Below, one piece after another: positions 21,090 through 31,426 of a stretch of DNA of 64,000 nt. The DNA comes from Ochotona curzoniae (taxonomy: Eukaryota; Chordata; Mammalia; Lagomorpha; Ochotonidae): contig NW_024465369.1 of assembly GCF_017591425.1 (NCBI RefSeq), positions 32,077,501 through 32,141,500 on the forward strand, read 5' to 3'. The notes beneath the pieces were generated by a model that worked only from the letters and a program-made list of their open reading frames with translations, was not told the DNA's origin and ran no database searches. The translations under genes were made by a program, and so were the position numbers. Position 1 is the first letter of the stretch. Each line of letters starts with the position of its first letter.

Positions 21090-21412
21090 CCTTTTTATTT
21101 ACTTTTTATTTGAAAAATAGGATAACAGAGAGGAATAGTTAGATCTTTCATCACTTGGTTTACTCCTCAAATGGCTACAATGGCCAGGTCCTGGGCCAGG
21201 CTAAAGCTGGGAGCCTGGAACTCCATCCAGCTCTCCCATGTAGGTGTCAGGGGCTCAAGTGCTCTGGCTGCCTTTCACTGTTTTTCCCAGATACACTAGC
21301 AGAGAGAACTGGATTGAAAGTGAAACAGCTATGATTTGAACCAACATTCAAATGGGATGCCAGCATCTCAGACACCAGCTTAACCTGTGGTGCTATAACA
21401 CCAATCCAAAAT
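21090..21412 (-). mobile_element. Old CSINE
   Basis: Antisense copy with 'tttttatttactttttatttgaaaaatagg', 'catcacttggtttactcctcaaatgg' and 'tgatttgaaccaacattcaaatgggatgccagcatctcagacaccag...ggtgctataacacc'. It pairs tail-to-tail with the plus-strand CSINE ending at 21078. Confidence 0.9.
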
Positions 21413-21762
21413 TTAAGTAAAATTATAGAGGAGTAATTGAAAAGACTCTTGTAAATCATCTAGGACAGATATCTTGTTTCACAGGGAGAGAACCAAAACT
21501 CAAAGCATATGATCGGCCCAAGACCCTCTCACTTCCTTATTAATTTTGAGTGTTTCTTCTCTAGCCTTCTGCAAACAGAATAATATATGTGTAGCGTGCA
21601 CTGGTGTGTCGCAAACCCATTTTTTAAAAGGCACATTAAGCTTGATAATAGAAATGTAGAACCAGCATTGGTACTTTACTTCCTGGCTCTCCTGTTCTAC
21701 AAGTACAGTCACTTCCCAACTCAGGACAGTATAAAGCACCTATCCCACCTTGTGTGAGTGTT

Positions 21763-21874
21763 TTAGAAAGTTCAAGGGGAAATGGAATTAAATGATAAGC
21801 TTATTTTGGCACAAAATATTTTTTAAATCTATGCTTAATTTTTTCCATAATATACACTTTCCATGAACTTTTTT
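21763..21874. mobile_element. Mariner-like MITE, complete
   Basis: About 110 bp with inverted ends: left 'agaaagttcaaggggaaatgg', right 'cactttccatgaactttttttt'. Internal 'gcttattttggcacaaaatattttttaaatctatgcttaattttttccataatata' is shared with 49316-49424. It is too short to encode a transposase, so it is a non-autonomous element. Confidence 0.65.
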
Positions 21875-24148
21875 TTAGAAAAAGATAGTTTGATTTGAAA
21901 GAGCAACAACTCAGGGACCATGGCTTTGGAGGGCCACCAGCACTCAGGCTAGGCAGTGCCTGGGCAAGCAGAGAACAAGAAGGTAAGAGCCAGCACTCAC
22001 TGTGTACCTGGGCTCTTGATCAGGTATCTCTCCGTTTGTCTGTCTACCGCACTGATGTCTGTTCCTGAGGGCAAGGATCTCATTCATGCTGTTTCATCGT
22101 GGGTCCTTGGGCCTGTCCACACAGCCATGGCAGATACCCCATAAATACTTCCAACTGTTGGTATATATGAACCATCTACCTACTGACCAACTGTAAGGAG
22201 AGTCTTACCAGCTCCATTTGAAAGAAAACTGAGGTGCAATGTCCCAGGAGAGCTTATGCAAGGTCATAGGTTACCTAAGTCTCCAGATTTCAAAGGCACC
22301 AACCAACCCATGTCCACCTTGGCACAATAAAGATACCAGGGGCAAGCAGGTGAACAGACCTGCTTATCCACCCTCATTGACTCTCCCTGGCTAGCAGGAG
22401 CAACAAAGGAGATCTGTCCTTCCTAAAATGCTGTAACTCACACACCATGCCAGAATCCGCTCCCAATGTGCTGTGAAGGATCTAAGTAATTAAGAGAGAA
22501 CCACACATCTTCAACTAAATGAGCTCCATACCCTTGAACATGCTGCAGCCTTGCCTTTCCACTGTTTTTGTTTCTAACTCTCTGATGTGCCTACTGGTAG
22601 TCATTAGTCAGGGCAATCTGTAAGATTTTTCTTGTATCCTGAAACACCTGACCATTTTCCATAGAAAATCCATACCATTTCTCAGAGCTTACTGATTGTA
22701 GACATGCAGAGTTTCGTGATGATGCTGGACACCCACGGTGATATCTGGACCACCTTCTATTATCCTGTGTCATGTGGCTGATCTTTGTAGCCTCTGTGTA
22801 AATTTATTTAGTAAAATTAACTCTCCTGCTTTATAGTTAGAGGAATGTTTGCTTCTTTATGTATACTATAGGGCTATGCCCGTCTGAACAATAGAGACAG
22901 TGTCATCATATCGAGTGAGTTAACTTGTAGCCAAAAGGAAAGAAACACAGAAAGTTGTAATAACTCTGAATCTGATGGGATTGTAGGAATACTGTATAAT
23001 CCAAGGAGCCCCATCATAATCTTTCTGGGATACATCCCCACCCTATCCCCCTCAAAGATGTCATTTCAGGCCCTAGGCCTAGGACAAAGCAGGCCCATGA
23101 GCCCTCGGGTGGTCATTCTGTTGACATTCACTGCTTGCAGTCTGTCTGCCGAAAAGCACCCAGGCTGGCCTGGACCTAAGTTTAGCTGGCATCAAGTGCA
23201 GTGTCAGCCATGCAGAACTGTGTTGTTAACTGCTCCACATACCTCAGCACTGTCACACATTCCTAATTGTACTGGACTTGGTCATGAAATTCCTTACTTC
23301 TGACTCTGTGTTCTCTCACCCACAAGGTTCCTAAGAAGCAGAACAATGTATTTAAAGAAGCATCTGCTCCTGCATGTTGATTCCATCCTCTGCTCCTAAC
23401 CACCACTACCCCCACACATATCCATCTGCCCACCAGGGGATGGAAGGGGCCATGTGAGGGGTTAAGAAATGATGCATTTTGCAGAAGGCAACCTCCACAC
23501 TGACTTTAAGAAACCTTTGTTGGGGCCCCACAGCTACCAGCCATAGGTCTGTGATGTCAGCTTTAATTGCTTCCAAGCAGGAACTTCCTCCTTTACCAGC
23601 CCCTATCAGCTAGGTGCTGTGCACTAATTGGGCACTTCTTAACCCTCCCAGGGTTGTTTTTCTGGTTACATGCTTTTCTGCTTGGCCAGGAAAGCATTTC
23701 CGGGTGGGAGACTGTGTTTTAGGAGGCCAGGATGGGAACGTTTGGCTGTCATTTTCTTGACTTTACTCCCAGCAACCTCATCTCCCTCAAGGAATCTCAT
23801 CACTGTAGTAAAACAGTGTCGCTGCACATATACCATAAGCAAGTCCTTGGGAGAGATCCTGCCACATTGGTGCTGCTGTACCAGTTGCATTCAGACCCCT
23901 AAGCCCACCAGGCAAGGACTTTGGGGGCTGGAGAGCAGCAGCAAATAGATCTGGTCTGGTTTTCTGGCCCTCCAGAACACCCCTGGATCCTGCCTCTGTG
24001 TGTGCACACATGTGCACACATGTGTGTTTATGTGTCTGTTGTTCTTGTTTTTTCTTTTTCTTTTCACTTTTTAAGAGTTTTTTTTTTTTCGGACCTAGTT
24101 ACTTGAAAGGCCAAGGACTAGAGAAAAATGGAAAGCAAAAGCAACATT
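21875..24148. other. Unique DNA, no gene seen
   Basis: Mostly non-repetitive. 23480-23640 looks like conserved non-coding DNA (untested). 24000-24030 is an alternating purine-pyrimidine tract (tgtgtgcacacatgtgcac...). T-runs occur at 24080-24090. No splice-supported exon is seen. Confidence 0.45.
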
Positions 24149-24149
24149 G

Positions 24150-24436
24150 ATCTCGTCTCTAAGACATTCTTTATTTGAAAGGTAGAGCTGCAAGAAGAGA
24201 GATCTGCTGTCTGCTTGTTCACTCCCCAAATGGCTTCAATGATCAGAGCCGGACAGGTCTGAATCCAGGAGCAGATCTCCCACATGGGTGCAGGGACATA
24301 AGCACTTGGGCCATCTTCTGCTGCTTTTCCAGGCCGTTGGCAGGGAGCTGGATCAGAAGTGTAGCAATAAGGACTCAAACTGGTACCTGTATGAGATGCC
24401 AGTGTTGCAGGCAGAGATTTAGTGGCACCAGCCCCT
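24150..24436 (-). mobile_element. Old CSINE
   Basis: Antisense: 'ttctttatttgaaaggtagagctgc', 'cttgttcactccccaaatggc', 'actcaaactggtacctgtatgagatgcc' and the head complement 'tagtggcaccagcccc'. Confidence 0.9.
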
Positions 24437-24664
24437 AGAAATTGATCTTCCATTAATTGGTTCATTCCCTAGGTTAAAGGCTGAAGCCAGGAGCCAGGCA
24501 CTTCATGAATAGCAGGGACTGAGCACTTGAACCATCTTTTGCTGCCTTTCCAGGTATACCAGGGGGGTGGATCAGAAGTAGAGTATCCAGTGCTTGAACC
24601 AGCAGTCTGATATAGGATATTACCAGCAGCAGTGGAATCTGCCATACCACAACTTCAGCCCCAG
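24437..24664 (-). mobile_element. Partial old CSINE
   Basis: A second antisense copy directly abuts the first: 'cattaattggttcattccctagg', 'gaaccatcttttgctgcctttccagg', 'gcttgaaccagcagtctgatataggatat' and 'ataccacaacttcagcccc'. It lacks a clear A-rich tail, so the first copy may have inserted into it. Confidence 0.82.
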
Positions 24665-25628
24665 GATCCTGCCTATTATCCAAGCAGGGTTCTTTCCCCC
24701 TCTCACCAATTCTCTGTCTCTGACTTCCTTTCAATGGTTAACATGGTCTGTTGGTTTCTGATGTCTGTACCCGAGAACCCTGGCTGATTCTGGTATTAAC
24801 CTCACAGCGAATGAATCTTATTGGTGTTCCTGCTGCCAACATTTCTGACTTTGCCATTCTGCTATTGTTCAGATAACTAGGGGGAAAAGAAGCTTAACCC
24901 TCAAATAATAATTTAGAATAAGATAACTAGAGAAAGTTCAGGTCAAATATTGGATTAGGAAACAGACATTTCTAAAAAGGACTGATTATGTAACCTGTTT
25001 CTCAATATAGCATCTAAACATCATAATCACAGCACTTGGGGACAGCTGAAAGGATTGATTTTGCAGAAAATATTTGTTGTTTAATTACAGGATCATCTGG
25101 GCCTTTTGGCAACTGGCAGATGCCTAAACAGACTTTAAGCACCATCTTGAGAAACTTGTGATTGGCTTAGTGTGCTTTTAATTTAAAGCGTATGGTTTTC
25201 ACATTCAACTGCAGTGTCCAAAATGAAGACATTGGCCATGAATCACTCTATTGGAGAAAACACAGCACTCCTGGAGCAGGTCTTCTGGTTTGTGTACTCA
25301 AATGGTTCTGTTTAGAGGCATAAGCACGCAGCAGCTCTCCCTGGCTTAGCCAGCTCTTCCTGGGATGCATGTGACATCAAAGGGCCTCACAGATGAATTG
25401 CTCTGCAATGGACAGTGCCTGGCACTGTGGCTTGCCTCCATCTGAAAAAACAGTACGCATGAGTCACTGGAGAGTGGGATTCCAGTGATCAGAAAGCCAA
25501 AAATATAATTTCATTCCTCCTTTAGTCTCTTGGCCACCTTGCTTAGTCTGAGGCTTCATGGCCCTTGGGAAAATCACCTATCCTATATGGAAAGTCAGAA
25601 TGATAGGTTTTCTACTAAGAACCATGCT
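24665..25628. other. Unique DNA, conserved-looking core
   Basis: No exon is seen. 25020-25260 is repeat-free and rich in homeodomain-like TAAT/ATTA words and other regulatory-looking motifs, typical in appearance of a vertebrate conserved non-coding element. Conservation itself cannot be judged from one sequence. Confidence 0.45.
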
Positions 25629-25629
25629 T

Positions 25630-25945
25630 GCAGTGCTGGCATGATAGCTCAATAGGCTGATCCTGTACCTTTAAGTGCCAGTATCCCATATAAGCACTGG
25701 TTCATATCCCAGCTGCTCCAGTTGCCATCCAGCTCCCTGTTTGTGGCCTAGGAAAGCAGTAAAGGATGACTTTGAGACCCTGCACCCATGGTGGAGGCCT
25801 GGAAGGGGCACCTAGCTCCTGGATCCTGGCTTCAGATCCAATCTGCTCCAGCTGTTGCAGTCATTTGGGTAATGAACTAGTGGGTACAAGATCTCGTCTT
25901 CTCTCTGTAAACCTATTTCTGATGAAAATAAATTAAAAAGAAAAA
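25630..25945 (+). mobile_element. CSINE, rabbit-like head
   Basis: 'gcagtgctggcatgatagctcaataggctgatcctgtacc' is followed by the standard body and 'tgaaaataaattaaaaag'. The 'gctcaataggct' head differs from the young pika head. Confidence 0.9.
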
Positions 25946-27934
25946 CCATGCTTGGGGCCATAGATTGCCAAGACAAAGTGCACTGAGGCCACATGTATTC
26001 TGCCTGGTAGATAAGAGTGACCAGTAGTGGGAAGAACATTCATACAGGAGTATGGCTGTGGCTATAAAGTGGCCCAGACTTAATCACTTTTTCCTAAGGT
26101 TCTATGAACTTGACTACAGTGGTCCTGAACTTCAGATTCTGAATCTATAAAATGGGAATTATAGTAAACATCTTCCAGGGTTGCATGGGCATGAAGTGAG
26201 ATTATTCCTGTCCAGAGCTAAGCAGAGAACTCGGTCCCTAGTAAACTACAGGAATAAAATTTCCTGTCATCGGCAGTATTATTAAAAGTGTGAGCTCTTT
26301 CACTTCTACCTCTGCCTCCAGTCCTGCCTTGCCTCTGCTTAAATTTAATGCACATTTAATATAGTGCCTGCTGCAGGCTGGATTCCATGTACCAAATGCT
26401 TTTCTATACTTCTCAGAGAGTGTGTGTGACTAGAAAGATAGCTTTAGAAGAAATTTTCTATTTTTTCCCCACATTTCTCTTCATATCTTCATTTATCCCC
26501 AAGATATACCTCCTCTCCCTTTTGTCATGTTTTGGCCACTTTCTAGCTTGTTGCTACCTGAGAGAAAAGACTTTATAAGCTAAGGCACAAAATTTGGTTA
26601 CAAGCATTAGCACCTGTTTGGCCATTCTCCAGGCAGTTGTGTCAAAGGTTTGGCATTTTGAAAAATGTACTCAGTCTGCTTCATTCTCTAAAGAGAGCCA
26701 TGAGTAGCAAATCTTTTCCTCTCAAAGATCTGAGGTAGCTCTGCAATGGCTAGGCATAGTATTCTCTTGTTGAATATAGATATTCTAAGTGATCTTCTAA
26801 CTTTATCATGTGCCTTTACATTTTGTTTGAATTCTTTCTGTTGTTGTTTGTTTTCGCTGTTCAACTGGACTTTTAACTCTCCTTTAATAAAGTCAGTGTA
26901 TCTGGAGTGCCTACCATTGGTCTTATGCTGTCAGATCTTTCCTAACCCGAGATTATATACTCAGCCATATTTACTTTTATCATTTCTTATTTATATTTCA
27001 TATTTAGCTCTAATATAAATACCCTTAAAATGTTTGTCTTTAACCCATCTACTGCCCAGCACACATTATTAATTTCATAACTCAACCAGTATGGCCGATG
27101 ATCTTTCTTTGTGAAGGATTTCATTTGCTGCTTTGTTATGGTGCCAACTGATGAAGAAACAAAGGATGTGAAAGTGGTGCGTTTAGCATATGCAACAGGA
27201 AGTTCTGAAGACAATTGCTTCTTTGGTTACATAGAGTTTAGCAACTTGCTTCATTGCACTTCACCAACCTAGCCTCATATTTGAGGTTTCCTACTGTATG
27301 CATAAAAACATTTCTAATAAAGTGAAACTATAAAGTCTTGGGGTTTGGATTCTCCAAGATGCAGGGGCAAAAGAAAAGGTTAAGATTCACTTGTAGATCC
27401 TTTTTCTGGATTCATTTTTGGTTTCTGCTGTTCCCACTCCAGTCAGAACTTTCACCACTTCAGCTTGGACTACTGCAGTGTCCTTTCTGATTCTCTCCAA
27501 GCTCTCCCTCCCTAATTTATTCTGCACACCACTGCCAATCACTGTCGTGATCAGAACCATGGTGCTTCCCCAGGGCCCGTGAGATAAAAGACTAAATCTT
27601 GAAGAATGGCTTCTAAACCTTCCCAATCAGATTATATTTCTTGTCTCCACCCTAACAAATCCACCTTCCTGTCCCTGAAGCCTGCCTGCCTAATTAGTGA
27701 TGACATGAGGAGAAGGTGCTGGGCACTTTAACTGCCTCCAGGATAGATTGGGTCTGTGAAAAATCTCTACCCAAGAGAAAACATTAGTATTGCTGAAAAT
27801 GTAAACTGCTAATTGTCCACTTACTATAAAATACAAAGGCATCTTTAGGAAAGTTTGTTATTTTGAAAAAACATCTAGTGACATATTATCTGAGAAATCA
27901 TAAAATGCTATGTACTTGTTAAATAAGAGTTTTT
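25946..27934. other. Unique DNA, no gene seen
   Basis: AT-rich to neutral sequence with several short open frames and no recognisable protein. A T-rich plus-strand open stretch at 26746-27018 encodes only a hydrophobic, low-complexity product and is not supported. Confidence 0.45.
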
Positions 27935-28190
27935 TGAGGTTTTTCTTTAGTTAGTTAAGCTGTGGAGGGATAGAGTCCCCATCTGCTGGTTTACTCCGCA
28001 AACACCTAAAGGACCAGGCCAGAGCCAAAGCTGGGCACATGACTCGCTCATCTCTTCAATGTGGGTGGCAGAAACTCAGTTCCTTGAGCCATCAACCAGG
28101 GCCTAGATTAGCAGGAAACTGGAGTCAAGAGTCAGGACCCAAGGTTGAATTCAATCCAGGACATGAGATGACAAGTATTTAATTAATACT
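27935..28190 (-). mobile_element. Old CSINE
   Basis: Antisense and diverged: 'gagggatagagtccccatctgctggtttactccgcaaac', 'tgggtggcagaaactcagttccttgagccatcaacc', 'gcaggaaactggagtcaagagtcaggaccc'. Confidence 0.8.
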
Positions 28191-28779
28191 GGAAGAGGTT
28201 GCATATGTTCTTGGATGAAATGCTGCATAATCATTCAAGGAAATTGTGGTTACCTGGCCTCAAAGGACTAAGAAAAATCTTAAGTTTCATCAACAAGAAA
28301 CATCTTGAATAATGATATCCCATAAATGAAATACTGTAAAATTAAAATAAAAGAATAAATTGTATCAATATTTTTCTCTATACAACATTTATGTCATATT
28401 GAAATATAAACAATGCAACCCATATAATGTAAATATGCTCACATTTCAAAATTTGTTTGTTTATATTTTTTCCAGCAGACAAAACAATCTTAGAATTTTG
28501 TGTACATAGATTTTATGACCCAAGACAATAATGCCATTGGTTTTGTCTAAAGCGAGGACTAGAGTTCTGGGAAGAACTTATTCATTCTGTAGTACTTTGT
28601 GCTATTTTATTTATTTTGTATGCATAAAATGTTAATTATTTCAATTAAAATATTAGGTTTTTAAACTAAAATTGCTAAAAAAATTTTAGTACACTTAAGA
28701 ATTTTAAAATTTAAAATTTTAGAAATTAGAATTTGACTAAAATTGGTAAGGAAATTTTAGTCCACATATGTCAACTCTT
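28191..28779. other. Very AT-rich unique DNA
   Basis: Strongly AT-rich. 28640-28745 has overlapping inverted stretches of aaaattttag / taaaattt. No gene is seen. Confidence 0.45.
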
Positions 28780-29127
28780 GAGCTGGGTCAGAGTGATAGC
28801 TCAGAGGCTAAAACCTCACCTTGCATGTGTCAATATCCCATATGTCTGTCCCTTAGCTTATAAAGTGTCCCAGCTGTTCCATTTCCTTTCCAGCTCCCTG
28901 CTTGTGTTCTGGGAAAGCAGTGGAGAGTGGAACAATGTCTTGGGCCCCTGTACCTACATGGGAGACCTGGGAAAAGCTCCTGGCTCCTGGCTTTGAATTG
29001 TCTCAGCTGTGGCCATTGTGGCCATCTGGGGAGTGAACCAGCAGATGTAAGACTTTTCTGTTTCTCCTTCTCTCCATAAATCTGATCTGCCTTTCCAATA
29101 AAAATATATAAATCTTAAAAAAAAAAT
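28780..29127 (+). mobile_element. CSINE (pika-type)
   Basis: 'ggtcagagtgatagctcagaggctaaaacctcaccttgcatgtg' is followed by a body with a small insertion and the tail 'ctgcctttccaataaaaatatataaatctt' plus poly(A). Confidence 0.93.
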
Positions 29128-29477
29128 CCTCTTTGGTGGGGGAGGAAAACTCGAGCTAATAGGGAAGTGAACTATATTAAGAGAGTTCAAGGTTAGCATT
29201 TTAAAGGCAGATTAGACAAATAAACCACTCATGTACTGAAGAAAAGGGGCACTTGGTCACTGCCAAAATTTTTTTTCACAGTATGTCTTTAATAAACACT
29301 CTGTTCATTCAGGCTTCTGTCTCCTTGCTCTTCTCCTATCCGTTTCTCAGCCAAATTCTAAATCACTGTGGCTTGACTTTTGTCTGTATTTTCTCCAGAA
29401 CACCTTGGGGCTCCATCACTTTCCTGAAGCACATTGTCAGGGTCACTGAAGACCTTCAGGCTGGGTCTTTCTCTATG
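29128..29477. other. Unique DNA, no gene seen
   Basis: Short unique interval with no exon or repeat recognised. Confidence 0.4.
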
Positions 29478-29766
29478 TTATTATTATTTATTGAAAGGCA
29501 TAGTGATTAAGAAAGGTCTTACATCTGCTGATTCCCTCACCTGATGCCTCCCACAGTCAGGACAGGGCCAGGTCTAAACCGAGAGCTGGGAACATCATCT
29601 ACCTCTCCCACATGAGTGGCAGGGTCTCATCTACTTGAGCCATCCTCACTACTTCCCATTAGCAGGAAATTGGAATCAGAAGCAGAGCCAGGATTTGAAC
29701 CCAGGGGCCCTGATGTGGGATGTGAATGTCCTAAGTTGTAACTCAACTGCTGGGCCAACCAACTGC
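29478..29766 (-). mobile_element. Old CSINE
   Basis: Antisense: 'ttattatttattgaaaggcatagtg', 'catctgctgattccctcacctgatgcc', 'gaggtctaaac..agagctggg', 'gccaggatttgaacccagg' and 'aactcaactgctgggccaacc'. Confidence 0.88.
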
Positions 29767-30384
29767 CCCTTCTCTGTGCTTTCCTGCCTCCCTGGCAACA
29801 GCATTTACAAGCCTGACCCCCACCCTGACCCCATCAGCCTTCTTAAGCCTTCTTTCTTAAGCTTCCACTCCACCCCACCCCCACCCAGTGGATGCCCTTT
29901 TGCTTGTTAGCAAATCTTCCAGATGCCAAGGAAGTTCAGACATCAGAGAACCTTTCTTGGTTCACTCCAGTCCAGACTCACTGGTAGTGGATGCCATTCC
30001 ATCATGATGCAAGGCTTCCCTCTATACTGTATGTGTTGGCTCTTGTCATCCTTTAGGCTTCAGCTTTGCTGTCAGCTCTTGAGAGAGGCCAGTTGCCATT
30101 CCTAATTTAATTCCTGTTCCTAATTCTAGTTTACAACAACCTAGCTCTTTCTTGTCTGTACTTTTCATAATTTATAATAATTAACCCATGTATAGTGAAC
30201 CTCATCACTAGAATGAATGACATTTCCATGAAGGTAGGATGTGTCCTATGTGCTATTCATCAGTACAACCATATGACCCAAAACTTGAAAGTCACTCAAA
30301 CAGTAAATGTGTATTGCTGTGGATTTCAGAATGTGTATTTTTTTTTAGCAACTTTTCTTCTGACTGCTGTGATGGTTTTATATT
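29767..30384. other. Unique DNA, no gene seen
   Basis: A C-rich stretch at 29810-29890 is followed by neutral sequence. No exon is supported. Confidence 0.4.
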
Positions 30385-30625
30385 AAAGGGTAGGTAGACA
30401 GTTTAGACACCTGTACCCCACATGAAAGGGCCTGGGATCAACTCCCAGTTCCAGCTCCTAATTCCAACTTGCTGTTGCTGTGGGCACTGGGAGGCAATGG
30501 TGTCAGCTCAGGGACATGACCACCCTGGATTGAGCTCCTGGCTTCAACCAGGCTCAGCCCGTGGAGCCTGGGAATTAAGCAATATCCACCCTGCTCCTTT
30601 CTCTACATTTTGTAATAAATACTCT
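30385..30625 (+). mobile_element. Old CSINE
   Basis: 'taaagggtaggtagacagtttagacacctgtaccccacatgaaagggcctggg...ctgtgggcactgggaggcaatggtg...ggattgagctcctggcttcaaccaggctcagcc...attttgtaataaatac'. It is a diverged copy. Confidence 0.75.
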
Positions 30626-30912
30626 TGCACCACCTCATGTCAGTAATTGGCCTTTCTTGCATTGGGTGAGTGGACCCAGTTTGGGAGCGCTACAACAATG
30701 CCTCTAACCAGTTTGGATTAGTGTTCGGCAACATCCCCAAACTTCAGACAGCATGTAAAGCACCCTTAAATTTTCCATAGATTTAAACATGTGCCAATTT
30801 AAAGCAGAACATCAAGAGCCAGGACCCCTAGTGATATGAACTCCCGTTCTCAAAGCAACCCTTTCAATTTGCAAGTAAAGCAGAGGGATTCTTATCATTC
30901 TCCAGAAGTCTT

Positions 30913-30933
30913 TATATATATATATATATATAT
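30913..30933. repeat. (TA)n microsatellite
   Basis: About ten perfect TA units within 'tttatatatatatatatatatatatgg'. Confidence 0.95.
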
Positions 30934-31081
30934 GGCAGTTACATTCTGCCCAGGCTTAGAATGCTCCTATACACATGAGACTAGGATAACACTAACCTAA
31001 ATGCAAATGATTCTTTGAGTCCAATGATTGGAAATTTGTAAGGCTAGCTGTATCATTCCCTTAAAGCAAGGAAGTCCTTTT

Positions 31082-31412
31082 TTTTTTTAAGATTTATTTA
31101 TTTATTGGAAAGTCAGAGATACAGAGAGGAGGAGAGACAGAGAGGAAGATCTTCCATCCGATGATTCACTCCCCAAGTGAGCGCAACGGCCAGTACTGCA
31201 CCAATCCGAAGCCAGGATCCAGAAACTTCTTCCCAGTATCCCACATGGGTGCAGGGTCCCAAAGCTTTGGGCCGTCCTCGACTGCTTTTCCCAGGCCACA
31301 AGCAGGGAGCTGGATGGGAAGCGGAGCTGCCGGGATTAGAACCGGTGTCCATATGGGATCCTGGCGCATTCAAGGCGAGGACTTTAGCCGCTAGGCCATG
31401 CCGCTAGGGCCC
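31082..31412 (-). mobile_element. Young CSINE with target-site duplication
   Basis: A full-length antisense copy close to the young pika form: 'aagatttatttatttattggaaagtcagagatacagagaggaggagagacagagaggaagatcttcc', B-box complement 'ggattagaacc', head complement 'ctttagccgctaggccatgccgctagggccc'. Flanks AAGGAAGTCCTTTT (31068-31081) and AAGGAATTCCTTTT (31413-31426) form a 14-bp duplication with one mismatch. Open frames on both strands are SINE artefacts. Confidence 0.97.
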
Positions 31413-31426
31413 AAGGAATTCCTTTT

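Noticed and set aside
31113..31407. Overlapping open frames on both strands with recurring peptides such as SHPAPCLWPGK
   Set aside because: The same peptide recurs in many places because it is the translation of the CSINE body. These are repeat artefacts, not a gene family.
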